Below, in pieces: positions 35,648 to 44,673 of a DNA stretch of 64,000 bases. The position numbers and the translations under genes are program-made. The stretch is taken from assembly GCF_918697865.1 (NCBI RefSeq), contig NZ_CAKKMV010000001.1, positions 517,693 to 581,692 on the forward strand, given 5' to 3'. The notes under the pieces were generated by a model. That model saw only the letters and a list, made by a program, of their open reading frames with translations, did not search any database and was not told the origin of the DNA. This DNA is from Massilia sp. Bi118. GTDB lineage: Bacteria; Pseudomonadota; Gammaproteobacteria; Burkholderiales; Burkholderiaceae_D. Numbering within the stretch: position 1 is the stretch's first letter; each line of letters opens with the position of its first letter.

Positions 35648-35749
35648 GAGCGCCAAACAAAACCTCCATGGCGGCGTTGCATCGTCTCGCCGTACTAACG
35701 TACTGTCTTCGACGATGCGCCTTGCCCTGGAGGCCTTGTTTGACGCTCT
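35647..35749. repeat. Long nested inverted repeat between pldA and the FAH-family gene
   Basis: Outer arms AGAGCG...CGCTCT, then CCAAACAAA-CCTCC against GGAGG-C-TTGTTTG, then GCATCGTC/GACGATGC, with a core GTAC-TAAC-GTAC. About 103 bases in all, starting at the pldA stop. It shares the TCGCCGTAC core with the repeat at 7482-7628. Confidence 0.75.
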
Positions 35750-35776
35750 GCGCCGCCGCTGCACTACAATGGCGGG

Positions 35777-36763
35777 ATGAAACTTGCCACCTTCAACGAC
35801 GGATCGCGCGACGGCCAGCTGGCCGTCGTTGCGCGTGACCTGAAAACCGCCCACATCGCCGACGGTATCGCGCCCACCTTGCAGGCCGCCCTCGACGACT
35901 GGGCCTTCATCGCCCCCCAGCTGCAGGCGCTGTACGAGGAGCTGAATGCCGGCCGCACCCGCCGTCCCTTCGACTTCGACCCGGCGCGCTGCATGGCGCC
36001 GCTGCCGCGCGCCTACCAATGGGCGGACGGCTCGGCCTACGTCAACCACGTCGAACTGGTGCGCAAGGCGCGCGGCGCCGAGATGCCGGCCTCGTTCTGG
36101 GAAGACCCGCTGATGTACCAGGGCGGCAGCGACGATTTTATCGGCCCGATGGACGACATCGTCCTCGCCCACGAGGAGTGGGGCATCGACTTCGAGGCGG
36201 AAGTGGCCGTGGTCACGGGCGACGTGCCGATGGGCGCGACGCCGGACGAAGCCCACCAGCAGATCCGCCTGCTGATGCTGGCGAACGACGTCTCGCTGCG
36301 CAACCTGATCCCAGCCGAACTGGCAAAGGGCTTCGGCTTCTTCCAGTCGAAGCCGGCCACCGCTTTCTCGCCGGTGGCGGTGACCCCGGACGAACTGGGC
36401 GATGCGTGGAAGGGCGGCAAGGTCCACCTGCCGCTGCGTTCGACCTGGAACGAGCGCCTGGTCGGCCAGCCGGAAGCCGGCGTCGACATGGTCTTCAACT
36501 TCCCGCAGCTGATCGCCCACCTGTGCAAGACCCGCAACGCACGCGCCGGCAGCATCATCGGCTCGGGGACGGTGTCGAACAAGGATGCCTCGAAGGGCTA
36601 CTCGTGCATTGCCGAACAGCGCTGCCTGGAGACTATCGAATTCGGCCAGCCGGTCACCCAGTTCATGCGCTTCGGAGACACGATCCGCATCGAGATGCTG
36701 GATGAGAAGGGCAAGTCGATCTTCGGCGCCATTGAGCAAAAAGTAAAACGCCTGGAGCGTTAA
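35777..36763 (+). CDS. Fumarylacetoacetate hydrolase-family protein
   Basis: The product is 328 residues. The FAH C-terminal domain contains the metal-binding EEWGIDFEAEVAVVTGDVP region (about 132-150), the ANDVSLRN segment and GSGTVSNKD. Enzymes of this family cleave carbon-carbon bonds in fumarylacetoacetate or related diketo acids in aromatic catabolism. The residue pattern is that of the bacterial group annotated as fumarylacetoacetase-like. No other tyrosine-pathway gene is nearby, so the substrate is not settled. Confidence 0.88.
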   Translation: MKLATFNDGSRDGQLAVVARDLKTAHIADGIAPTLQAALDDWAFIAPQLQALYEELNAGRTRRPFDFDPARCMAPLPRAYQWADGSAYVNHVELVRKARGAEMPASFWEDPLMYQGGSDDFIGPMDDIVLAHEEWGIDFEAEVAVVTGDVPMGATPDEAHQQIRLLMLANDVSLRNLIPAELAKGFGFFQSKPATAFSPVAVTPDELGDAWKGGKVHLPLRSTWNERLVGQPEAGVDMVFNFPQLIAHLCKTRNARAGSIIGSGTVSNKDASKGYSCIAEQRCLETIEFGQPVTQFMRFGDTIRIEMLDEKGKSIFGAIEQKVKRLER

Positions 36764-36771
36764 CCTCCACC

Positions 36772-36802
36772 CGTCGTCCCCGCGAAGGCGGGGACCCAAG
36801 TT
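36772..36802. repeat. Single REP-like palindrome
   Basis: CGTCGTCCCCGCGAAGGCGGGG followed by ACCCAAGTT: third copy of the element at 34417-34504. It sits between convergent genes and may also act as a transcription barrier. Confidence 0.85.
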
Positions 36803-37962
36803 CAGTAAGCGGAGTTGAAAAAATCCCCGCTCACACTGTCGCCTCTCAAATCCACTTCCACCGGCCGAGAAACCCGACGCACCGCATCCGCCACCCGCAG
36901 CGTCCCATCCGGCTCATGCACCCGATACCAGAGAAAAGCCACCCCGGACAAACGCAGCTTCTGCCCCGTGAACAGCCCATCCTTCACGATCGTCATCCCC
37001 TCCAGTCGCAAATCGAAATCCAGCAGGAGCATGCCCTCGGTGCGCGCCGCATAGCCCAGGTAGCGCGCCGCATTGAACAGCGGACTGCGATCGCCGGTCT
37101 CGCCGGCCCTGAGCGAATCGATGAAGGCGTCGACCGTCTTCAGCAGCGCGCCCGCTCCCGAGGCCACCGCCGCCAGCTCGCGCTTCTCCTCGCCCTTGGC
37201 CGCATCCGCCAGGCGCTCCACGGCGCCGATCCGCTGCGCGAACTCGCCACGCTGCGCCGCCAGCGCACGCACGCGGGAGAGTAGCGAGGCGTACTGCTTG
37301 CCATCCAGCTCACCGAGGTAGCCGGCGCCCAGGCCCGCAAGCTTGTCCGGGCAGCCGTGCGCCAGTTGGGTCGTGAACAGGCTCCTGGCGCCATCGCCGT
37401 AGCCGATGCCTTGTACCGATACGTCGGTCTTGAACAGCGAAGACAGGTCGGCGCCGGCCTTCAGCGTGGCCGGCACCGCCGTGAGCAGGGTGAAGGCGAT
37501 AGCGGCCGAGCTGCCTTTCGGCGTATGCGCTTCGATCACCTGCTGCAATTCCTTGTTCTGCTTCGCCAGGTCGTCCTTCAGGCGCTCGATGGCATCCGCC
37601 ACCTGACGCGCGGCCAGGATGCCCTGGGCGGCGGCGGGTTCGTAGATGGTGGTTTTGCGGTCGGCGGGGAGGGCGGTGCAGACCTCGACCGCCAGCTCGC
37701 GCGCCAGGTCGAAGGCCTTGGCGAGGCCGGCGGCGCCGAACTGCTTCGTGTCGATATTTCCCTGCAGCGGCTTGAGGGAAGAGGGCGGCAGGCGGGCGAG
37801 AAGCTCTGCGCGTTCGGCCTCGGCGATGGCGGCGCGGGCTTCGGCGTCGCGCCGGGCGGCCAGCAGGTCTCCGCTCTCAGGTGCGCCGTAGGCCGTCTGT
37901 GAAATTGTCGCAATTACCAGGCAAATCGTTTGAAATATTTTTATATCAAATCGTCTATTCAT
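36802..37962 (-). CDS. Secreted protein of unknown function
   Basis: The product is 386 residues. A signal peptide ends near 27 (TAYG-APES). The mature part is helical and Ala-rich with coiled-coil character (about 30-60 and 110-145) and a beta-rich end (about 320-386). One short hydrophobic stretch near 153-165 might be a membrane segment. I do not recognise it. It is transcribed away from the polysaccharide locus, with its start 315 bases from the first export gene, so the two share an AT-rich intergenic region. Confidence 0.75.
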   Translation of the reverse strand: MNRRFDIKIFQTICLVIATISQTAYGAPESGDLLAARRDAEARAAIAEAERAELLARLPPSSLKPLQGNIDTKQFGAAGLAKAFDLARELAVEVCTALPADRKTTIYEPAAAQGILAARQVADAIERLKDDLAKQNKELQQVIEAHTPKGSSAAIAFTLLTAVPATLKAGADLSSLFKTDVSVQGIGYGDGARSLFTTQLAHGCPDKLAGLGAGYLGELDGKQYASLLSRVRALAAQRGEFAQRIGAVERLADAAKGEEKRELAAVASGAGALLKTVDAFIDSLRAGETGDRSPLFNAARYLGYAARTEGMLLLDFDLRLEGMTIVKDGLFTGQKLRLSGVAFLWYRVHEPDGTLRVADAVRRVSRPVEVDLRGDSVSGDFFNSAY

Positions 37963-38277
37963 ATTAATTTGATTTCAACATATTTGATGTTCTGTTAATC
38001 GATTTGTGAATATGGTAATCGTTCACAATCTCACCAAAAATCACGCTGGTATTACATCGGCAAGATCAATCTACGCATAGATAAAGACGGCGCGTTTTGC
38101 GCTCTTGCTAATCCCCCATCGAAGGGGTATTGGACTGTGGCAGATATGCCGAATTTCACATCAATGGCGACGAATTGAGTAGAAACGGAGACAACAAAAG
38201 GGTTCCTATCCCCATTGCCCTCGGGTAAAATGGCAGGCTGTTTGAAACGCGTCCACGCCCCATTCCTCCCAAGACCA
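37963..38277. other. Divergent regulatory region before the polysaccharide locus
   Basis: AT-rich. It holds a dyad TTGTGAA-N11-TTCACAA (38004-38028) and another ATCAAAT/ATTTGAT (37944-37972) over the start of the divergent gene. A TAAAAT hexamer at about 38226 could be a -10 for the export gene, but no convincing -35 is seen. Confidence 0.55.
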
Positions 38278-40668
38278 ATGTTCAAGTTAAACAAGAGTTT
38301 TACAGCCGTCGCCCTAGCAGTGACTGCTTTTGCCGCTTCCGCCCAGGAGGCCAGCAAGGCCGACATGTTCGGCCAGGAAACGCCGTCGTCCGTCGGTGAC
38401 TCGGCTCCTGCGCCCGCATCCGCCTCGCCTCGCAAGCTGACGATCACCAACACGGCGGCAGGCCTGGCAAGCGGTCAAGCTCAGGGGCAGGGTCGTGCGG
38501 CAGCGAATGGAATGAACCAGACCGGTCGCTTTGCGGTGCCGGCAAATGGCGCAAGGGAGGGAATGGATTCCCGCCAGCTCCCGAAGCAAATGGCCGAGCA
38601 AAATGCGCCATTGAGCGAATTCCAAAAATTCATCGCAGATAATACCGGCAGGGTATTGCCGATTTTCGGTTCCGAATTCTTCGCGAATGCACCGTCGACC
38701 TTTGCGCCTATCCTGAATTCCCCGGTCCCCAGCGATTATCCGCTGGGCCCTGGCGATGAATTGATGATCCGCGGCTGGGGCACCATCGATATCGATTTCC
38801 GCGCCACTGTCGACCGTAACGGCACGATCAATATCCCGACCATCGGTTCGGTGGTGCTGGCAGGCGTCAAGGCCGGCGAAGCGGAAAACGTGATCCGCAA
38901 TGCCGTGGCGCGCCTGTACAAGGGCGTGACGGTCAGCGTCAATTTCGGGCAGCTGCGCGCGATCACCGTGTACGTCGTCGGCCAGGCCAGCCGTCCCGGC
39001 ACCTACACCGTATCGAGCCTGTCGACCCTGGTCACGGCCCTGTTCGCAAGCGGCGGTCCGAACGCCAACGGCAGCATGCGCCGCGTGCAGGTCAAGCGCG
39101 GCGGCAAGGTCGCGGCGGAACTGGATCTGTATTCGTTCATCGCCAAGGGCGACAAGTCCGCCGACATCAAGCTGCTGGACGGCGATACCATCTACATCCC
39201 GCCGGCGGGCGGCTATGTGGCGCTGGTGGGCAAGGTCAACAGCCCGGCTATCTACGAACTGAAGAACAGCAGCGACAGCGTCGCCTCGCTGCTCGACGTC
39301 GCCGGCGGCCTGCCGGTGGTGGCCGATCCGCGCCGTGCCTACCTCGAGCGCATCGACCCGACCAAGAGCCATCCGCGCAGCGTGGAAGAGTTTGCGCTGA
39401 ACACCGAAGGCCTGCAGCGTCCGCTGAAGAATGGCGACGTGCTCAACGTAACCTCGATCACCCCGGACTTCTCGAACGCCGTGATCCTGCGCGGTAACGT
39501 CGACCAGCCGGTGCGCGCGCCGTTCAAGCAGGGCATGCGCGTCAGCGATCTGATTCCTTCGCGTGAGTATCTGATTACGCGCGAATCGACCCGCCGTCAG
39601 AACAATGTGGTGGCGGCCGGCGACCTCGAAAAGGATACGACCGAAGATGCGGACAAGATCGCTGCGCGCATCGGTAACCTGATCGCCCCGATCAACTGGG
39701 ATTACGCCGTCGTCGAGCGCGTGAACCGATCGGACCTGAGCGTCCAACTGGTTCCGTTCAATCTGGGCGCCGTGTTCACCAACCCGACCGGTCCGGACAA
39801 CGTCCAGCTGCAGCCGGGTGACACCGTGACCATCTTCTCGCAGGAAGATGTGGCGGTGCCGATGGACAAGCGCCAGGTGTTCGTACGCGTCGAGGGCGAG
39901 GTCAAGGTGCCGGGCGTGTATCAGATGACTGCTGGCGATACGCTGCAGAGCCTGATCGCGAAGGCCGGCGGTCCGACCGGTAATGCCTACCTGTTTGGTA
40001 CTGGCTTCTTCCGCGAAGAGGTGAAGAAAGAGCAACAGGCGAACCTGCAGCGTGCTGCGGATCGTCTGGAAGCGCAGGTCCGTAGTGAACAGTCAGCCCA
40101 AGCAGCGAATCTGGCGGCCCGGTCTCCAACCGACGCCGCTGCTACTGCTGCTCAGTTCGAAACCCAGCGCCGCCTTGCGGAAGAACGAATCGCTCGATTC
40201 CGCAAGCTGCAACCGACCGGCCGTATCGCTTTTGGCCTAGATCCGAACGAGCGCTCATTTGCGCGCCTGCCGCAAGTCACGCTGCAGAACGGCGACCGCC
40301 TCGTCGTGCCGTCGAAGCCGGCCTTCGTGCACGTGTTCGGTGCGGTTAACGTCGAAGCGTCGCCGCTGTGGAAGGCAAACAGCCGCGTTAAGGACTACTT
40401 AAAGCTGGCCGGTACGACCTCGGATGCTGATATTGACAATGCCTTCGTGCTGCGAGTGGACGGCACTGTGGTGTCGTCGGAATCGCAGGGCTGGTTCTTC
40501 GGCAAGATCGGTGGCCTCGAAGTTATGCCGGGCGATACGATTGTTGTGCCCGAGAAGCTGGACAAGCAGACTGCGTGGACGAAGTTCACTCAGGGTGCGC
40601 GCGAGTGGACGCAAATTTTGGCGAACTTCGGGCTCGGCGCTGCAGCGATCAAAACGCTACGTGATTAA
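38278..40668 (+). CDS. Polysaccharide export protein with multiple SLBB domains (Wza-like)
   Basis: The product is 796 residues, about twice the length of E. coli Wza. It has a signal peptide (1-23, ending AASAQ; no lipobox). It has a polysaccharide-export N-terminal domain (about 155-245, from SDYPLGPGDELMIRGWG), then at least four SLBB/ligand-binding repeats (VYVVGQASRPGTYT, VALVGKVNSPAIYEL, AVILRGNVDQPVRAPF, VFVRVEGEVKVPGVYQM and a C-terminal HVFGAVNVEASPLWK). It should form the outer-membrane or periplasmic export channel. The last about 250 bases become visibly AT-richer, the start of the locus's variable core. Confidence 0.92.
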   Translation: MFKLNKSFTAVALAVTAFAASAQEASKADMFGQETPSSVGDSAPAPASASPRKLTITNTAAGLASGQAQGQGRAAANGMNQTGRFAVPANGAREGMDSRQLPKQMAEQNAPLSEFQKFIADNTGRVLPIFGSEFFANAPSTFAPILNSPVPSDYPLGPGDELMIRGWGTIDIDFRATVDRNGTINIPTIGSVVLAGVKAGEAENVIRNAVARLYKGVTVSVNFGQLRAITVYVVGQASRPGTYTVSSLSTLVTALFASGGPNANGSMRRVQVKRGGKVAAELDLYSFIAKGDKSADIKLLDGDTIYIPPAGGYVALVGKVNSPAIYELKNSSDSVASLLDVAGGLPVVADPRRAYLERIDPTKSHPRSVEEFALNTEGLQRPLKNGDVLNVTSITPDFSNAVILRGNVDQPVRAPFKQGMRVSDLIPSREYLITRESTRRQNNVVAAGDLEKDTTEDADKIAARIGNLIAPINWDYAVVERVNRSDLSVQLVPFNLGAVFTNPTGPDNVQLQPGDTVTIFSQEDVAVPMDKRQVFVRVEGEVKVPGVYQMTAGDTLQSLIAKAGGPTGNAYLFGTGFFREEVKKEQQANLQRAADRLEAQVRSEQSAQAANLAARSPTDAAATAAQFETQRRLAEERIARFRKLQPTGRIAFGLDPNERSFARLPQVTLQNGDRLVVPSKPAFVHVFGAVNVEASPLWKANSRVKDYLKLAGTTSDADIDNAFVLRVDGTVVSSESQGWFFGKIGGLEVMPGDTIVVPEKLDKQTAWTKFTQGAREWTQILANFGLGAAAIKTLRD

Positions 40669-40701
40669 TGATCATCAAGAAAAGATTGAAAGACATAAAG
40701 C

Positions 40702-41919
40702 ATGAGTAGCATGAGTAATTTTCCAGTCGCCGAAGGCGAAACATCCGATCGCTTAGAAGAGCAAGGCACGACATTGTTCGACGTTCTTGTTGCTTTAAGC
40801 CGGCACAAGCGAATGATTATTGTCATACCCCTAATTGTGGCAATCATTGCTGCCGCCGTCAGCTTCATGATTCCGAAAAGCTACAAAGCTTCGACTAATT
40901 TGTTGCCCCCGCAGCAAGCGCAGTCGAGTGCCTCTATGCTGCTCTCGCAATTAGGAAGTATCGCTGGGATGGCGGGAGGCATGGCCGGGATCAAGAATCC
41001 AAACGATTTGTATATCGGAATGCTGAAAAGCCGAACCATTGCAGACAAGTTGATCGAAAAGTACGACCTAAAAAAAGTCTACAGCACTGAGTCACAAGAA
41101 CTTGCGCGAAAGAAGCTGGCCGAAAATACCAACATCAGTTCAGGCAAAGATGGACTGATCGTCATTGAGGCCGAAGACGAGAATCCAAAACTCGTCGCAA
41201 AGCTTGCAAACGGTTATGTAGATGAACTCTTTCAGCTGACCAAAAACCTGACTGTTACTGAGGCGTCCCAACGCAGGGCATTTTTCGAGCGTCAACTCGA
41301 GCACGCTAAGGACAACCTGGCAAATGCCGAGATGTCGCTTAAGGGATCGTTAGATACCGGTGGTGTAATTAGTGTCGATACTCAAAGCAGAGCAGTCTTG
41401 GAGACTGCAGCTCGCCTTAGGGCACAGATTTCAGCAAAGGAAATTCAGCTGAATTCGATGCGTCCTTTCGTGACCTCTAGTCACCCCGAATACAAACGGA
41501 CTGAGCAGGAATTGTCGAGCTTACGAGACGAGTTGGCTAAACTTGAGCGTGGTACTGGCGGCGACACACACGAACTGGCAGCGGACAGCCGTACAAGTAC
41601 TGGTGGACTAGGCAGCATAAAGCTTCTGCGTGACGTCAAGTATTACCAAATGCTGTATGAGTTGCTGGCGAAGCAATACGAAGTCGCAAGACTTGACGAG
41701 GCCAAAGAGCCATCAATGATACAAATTCTTGATCGCGCAGTGGATCCCGAGCGTCCCTTTAAGCCAAAGCGTCTAATTATTGTCTTCATCACGACGATGT
41801 TTGCATTCCTGCTGACTGTTGTTGCGGCGTTGTTGCTGGAAGCGAAGAGAAAATTGCTGGCCTCTCCTGCAGGTGCTGCAAGATGGACCGAAATCAAATC
41901 GAATCTGCGATCCAAATGA
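40702..41919 (+). CDS. Chain-length regulator, Wzz/GNVR family
   Basis: The product is 405 residues. It has a first membrane helix (about 36-56) and a periplasmic part with coiled coil (about 175-300). A second helix near the C-terminus (about 355-378) follows the Pro/Lys PERPFKPKR motif typical of Wzz. There is no tyrosine-kinase domain, so it is a stand-alone co-polymerase. It follows the Wza-like gene by 33 bases and ends in an ATGA overlap with the next gene. Confidence 0.92.
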   Translation: MSSMSNFPVAEGETSDRLEEQGTTLFDVLVALSRHKRMIIVIPLIVAIIAAAVSFMIPKSYKASTNLLPPQQAQSSASMLLSQLGSIAGMAGGMAGIKNPNDLYIGMLKSRTIADKLIEKYDLKKVYSTESQELARKKLAENTNISSGKDGLIVIEAEDENPKLVAKLANGYVDELFQLTKNLTVTEASQRRAFFERQLEHAKDNLANAEMSLKGSLDTGGVISVDTQSRAVLETAARLRAQISAKEIQLNSMRPFVTSSHPEYKRTEQELSSLRDELAKLERGTGGDTHELAADSRTSTGGLGSIKLLRDVKYYQMLYELLAKQYEVARLDEAKEPSMIQILDRAVDPERPFKPKRLIIVFITTMFAFLLTVVAALLLEAKRKLLASPAGAARWTEIKSNLRSK

Positions 41920-42287
41920 AACGATTAATAATAGATCTCGATGACACAATCTGCAAAACCGTGGCAGGAGACTACCGCAATGCAACTCCGATCGCCTCGG
42001 TCATAGAACAGATTCGAAATTACAAGCGCGACGGCTTCGAGATTGTCGTGAATACCAGTCGTAATATGCGTACATTCGAAGGCAATGTCGGAAAGATAGC
42101 GGCTCATGCGTTACCGATTATTATCGAATGGCTGAATCGCCACGAGGTTCCATTTGACGAAATCTACGTCGGAAAGCCATGGTGCGGGTTTGACGGATTT
42201 TATGTGGACGACAGGGCGGTTCGCCCCTCCGAATTCGCCAAATATAGTATCGAAGAGATTCATGAATTGCTGAGGCAAGAAAAGTGA
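41916..42287 (+). CDS. HAD-family hydrolase of the capsule-biosynthesis type
   Basis: The product is 123 residues, a minimal HAD fold: motif I IDLDDTIC (Asp7, Asp9), motif II NTSRN, motif III Lys in GKPWCG, and motif IV YVDDRA. Small capless HADs of this kind occur in capsule and LPS loci beside nucleotidyltransferases. The start overlaps the preceding stop (ATGA); the next gene's GTG overlaps its own stop. Tight coupling suggests that the three proteins 41916-44581 act in one short pathway. The substrate is unknown. Confidence 0.88.
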   Translation: MKRLIIDLDDTICKTVAGDYRNATPIASVIEQIRNYKRDGFEIVVNTSRNMRTFEGNVGKIAAHALPIIIEWLNRHEVPFDEIYVGKPWCGFDGFYVDDRAVRPSEFAKYSIEEIHELLRQEK

Positions 42288-43849
42288 TTCTAATTGCCTC
42301 TGCAGCATACGTTAATGCCGAATTTCAGATAGAGTTCGGCAAGCTGCCACCTGCTTTATTGCCAATTGGGAATAGGCGTTTGTTTGAGTATCAAATCCAA
42401 ACTCTACGTGCTAAGTTTCCAGGCGAAGAAATTTATCTGTCGTTGCCGGACTCGTACGTGCTCGGCTATAAAGACGCATATTTCCTCAAGCGAGAAAATG
42501 TATGCCTTTTACGAAGCGATGAGAACCTATCCCTTGCCGAAGGTATTGCTCAAGCTCTTGACCAGTCGGGATGTCGCGGACAGTCGTTACGGCTCCTGCA
42601 TGGAGACACGTGGCTTCAGACGCTTCCGGAAATTAACGACTGCATAGGTATTGTCGAGACCAACGAAGACTATGTCTGGGAAGTCGAGGATCAGGACGCA
42701 CATTCGGAATCGATCTGGTGCGGGTACTTCGCGTTTTCGGACTTGTTGACTTTCCATTCTCTGTTGAAAGAACCTGCGGCAAGATTTTCGTCTGCCGTTC
42801 GTAAATATGACGAGTTAAAAAATCTGCAACGTATTCATGTGGAAGGATGGCATGACTTCGGACATGTGAATACATACTTTCAAAGCCGTGCTCAACTAAC
42901 GACTGAACGTGCCTTTAACGAACTCCGTATAACCGACGGATGCGTTCGTAAAATGGGCACGCCTTATGAGAAAATCGAGGCGGAATCCGTCTGGTTTGAG
43001 ATGCTGCCCGCAAAATTGAAAGTATTCGCGCCACAATTAATCGATAGTGGCTTCGAATGTGGGCGGCCATTTTATATTCTCGAGTACTTGCCTCTCCCAC
43101 CTCTTAATGAGGTCTTTGTTCACGGAAAGAATCCGACCTTTTATTGGGACAAGGTTTTCGGTCTCTGCTCGAACTTCTTGGAGCAATGCAGGCAAGTGCA
43201 GTTGCAGGAAGATCAGCTTGTGTCGATTCGGAAGGACGCATGTGAGTTGTTCACGAACAAGACATCGCAACGTCTTGATCGTTTTGTGAACGCCAGCGGA
43301 CATCCTGGACTACATGTCCCGTCTGTTATCAATGGGATTTCAGTCCCTGGGCTCAAAACAATTGCCGAAGAGTGCCAGGAAGCATTGCGTCAACAGGATG
43401 TTCAAGCGGGACTTCTGCATGGTGACTTTTGCCTAAGTAATATCCTGTTCGATTCACGTAGCGACAGGATAAAAGTGATCGACCCGCGTGGGCTCAATGC
43501 CGAAGGCAAAAAGACACAGTTTGGCGATATTCGTTATGACCTTGCGAAGCTCTCTCACTCAATATTGGGACTTTACGATTTCATCATCGCTGGCGCGTTT
43601 GAGCTTGACTATAAGTTTTCTAAAGACGTATGTGAATTCGATCTTCGTATTCATGTTGATGAAAGAATTCAGGAGATTCAAAACGTTTTCCAATCGAGAA
43701 CGTTTGCAGGTTGCCTGCGTTCTATTGATGTCATGCCACTGACGATATTGTTGTTCCTCTCGATGCTTCCACTGCACGACGACGATGTACGCCGCCAACA
43801 CGCTTTGTTGGCTAACGCGTTGCGTCTCTATACAACATTTATTCGGTGA
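42284..43849 (+). CDS. Two-domain protein: degenerate nucleotidyltransferase plus aminoglycoside/choline kinase-like domain
   Basis: The product is 521 residues from a GTG. Residues 1 to about 190 follow the sugar-nucleotidyltransferase fold, but the Gly-rich signature and the usual Pro-Lys pair are replaced (FGKLPPALLPIG), so it may bind without transferring. A link with WHDFGHVNTYFQSR and TTERAFNEL (about 189-214) leads to an APH/choline-kinase domain (about 220-500) with HGDFCLSN (Asp381, Asn386) and IDPRG (Asp400). That domain looks catalytically intact. This two-domain plan is known from capsule loci and suggests phosphorylation and activation of a small alcohol or sugar substituent. The actual substrate is not deducible. 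Confidence 0.82.
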   Translation: MILIASAAYVNAEFQIEFGKLPPALLPIGNRRLFEYQIQTLRAKFPGEEIYLSLPDSYVLGYKDAYFLKRENVCLLRSDENLSLAEGIAQALDQSGCRGQSLRLLHGDTWLQTLPEINDCIGIVETNEDYVWEVEDQDAHSESIWCGYFAFSDLLTFHSLLKEPAARFSSAVRKYDELKNLQRIHVEGWHDFGHVNTYFQSRAQLTTERAFNELRITDGCVRKMGTPYEKIEAESVWFEMLPAKLKVFAPQLIDSGFECGRPFYILEYLPLPPLNEVFVHGKNPTFYWDKVFGLCSNFLEQCRQVQLQEDQLVSIRKDACELFTNKTSQRLDRFVNASGHPGLHVPSVINGISVPGLKTIAEECQEALRQQDVQAGLLHGDFCLSNILFDSRSDRIKVIDPRGLNAEGKKTQFGDIRYDLAKLSHSILGLYDFIIAGAFELDYKFSKDVCEFDLRIHVDERIQEIQNVFQSRTFAGCLRSIDVMPLTILLFLSMLPLHDDDVRRQHALLANALRLYTTFIR

Positions 43850-43864
43850 GCCAACTGGCCTAAT

Positions 43865-44581
43865 ATGATCATTATTCCTATGCTCGGCAGAAGCTCGAGG
43901 TTTTTCAACCACGGGTACGAACTGCCAAAATACCAGTTGCCGCTGGCGGGTGAGACGGTGTTCGCACAGTCTGTGCGCTCGTTCAGCGAGCAGTTTGCCT
44001 CTCAGCATTTTGTTTTTCTCGTCCGCAATGATTTTAATGCAAAGAAATTCGTTGCGAACCAGTTAATCGAACTCGGTTTGAGTGACTATAGAATCATCGA
44101 ATTCTCACATGAGACTAAAGGTCAGGCCGATTCAGTTATGCAAGGAACTCGAGATTACCGCGGTTCGCAACCAGTTGTGATTTTCAATATCGACACAATC
44201 CGCCATGGTTTTCCTTGGCCGACAATAGACGAGCTCGGTGACGGGTTTCTAGAGGTTTTCAAGGCGCCGGGCGACGGTTGGTCATTCGTGGAGCCCGGTC
44301 ATGATGGTATTGTTGTCAGAACGACCGAAAAAGACCGCGTTTCTGATTTGTGCAGTAACGGTATGTATGGCTTCGCGCGGCTCGAAGATTTTCGGAATGC
44401 TTATAACGACTATAACGAGCGCGGTCTTGAAGTGAATGGTGAGCAATATATCGCTCCTCTATATAACAACCTCATCGCTCGTGGCATGAATATAAGATAC
44501 CGATTGATCGACAACGGACTCATCGATCATTGTGGGTTACCTGCTGACTACGAGCGCTTGAAAGCAAAGCTCGGTGATTGA
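43865..44581 (+). CDS. Nucleotidyltransferase (sugar-phosphate or polyol-phosphate type)
   Basis: The product is 238 residues with a Rossmann-like nucleotidyltransferase fold. The signature MLGRSSRF (Arg12) and LPKYQLPL (Lys22) are present, and IFNIDT supplies the metal-binding Asp. It therefore looks active, in contrast to the N-terminal half of the preceding protein. It is 15 bases downstream of that gene. With the HAD and kinase genes it forms a likely activation pathway for a polysaccharide decoration. Confidence 0.82.
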   Translation: MIIIPMLGRSSRFFNHGYELPKYQLPLAGETVFAQSVRSFSEQFASQHFVFLVRNDFNAKKFVANQLIELGLSDYRIIEFSHETKGQADSVMQGTRDYRGSQPVVIFNIDTIRHGFPWPTIDELGDGFLEVFKAPGDGWSFVEPGHDGIVVRTTEKDRVSDLCSNGMYGFARLEDFRNAYNDYNERGLEVNGEQYIAPLYNNLIARGMNIRYRLIDNGLIDHCGLPADYERLKAKLGD

Positions 44582-44673
44582 CGTTCCGATGTTCGCTGTC
44601 CCTAAAGCTAACCTAAGGTGTTGAGCCCCAATCTACCCGGTTAGATCGAGTACTTCGTTTATCCATCAAATAA

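Noticed and set aside
34631..36799. A 722-codon open frame opposite pldA and the FAH-family gene
   Set aside because: Covers two convincing genes and the intergenic repeat; no domain.
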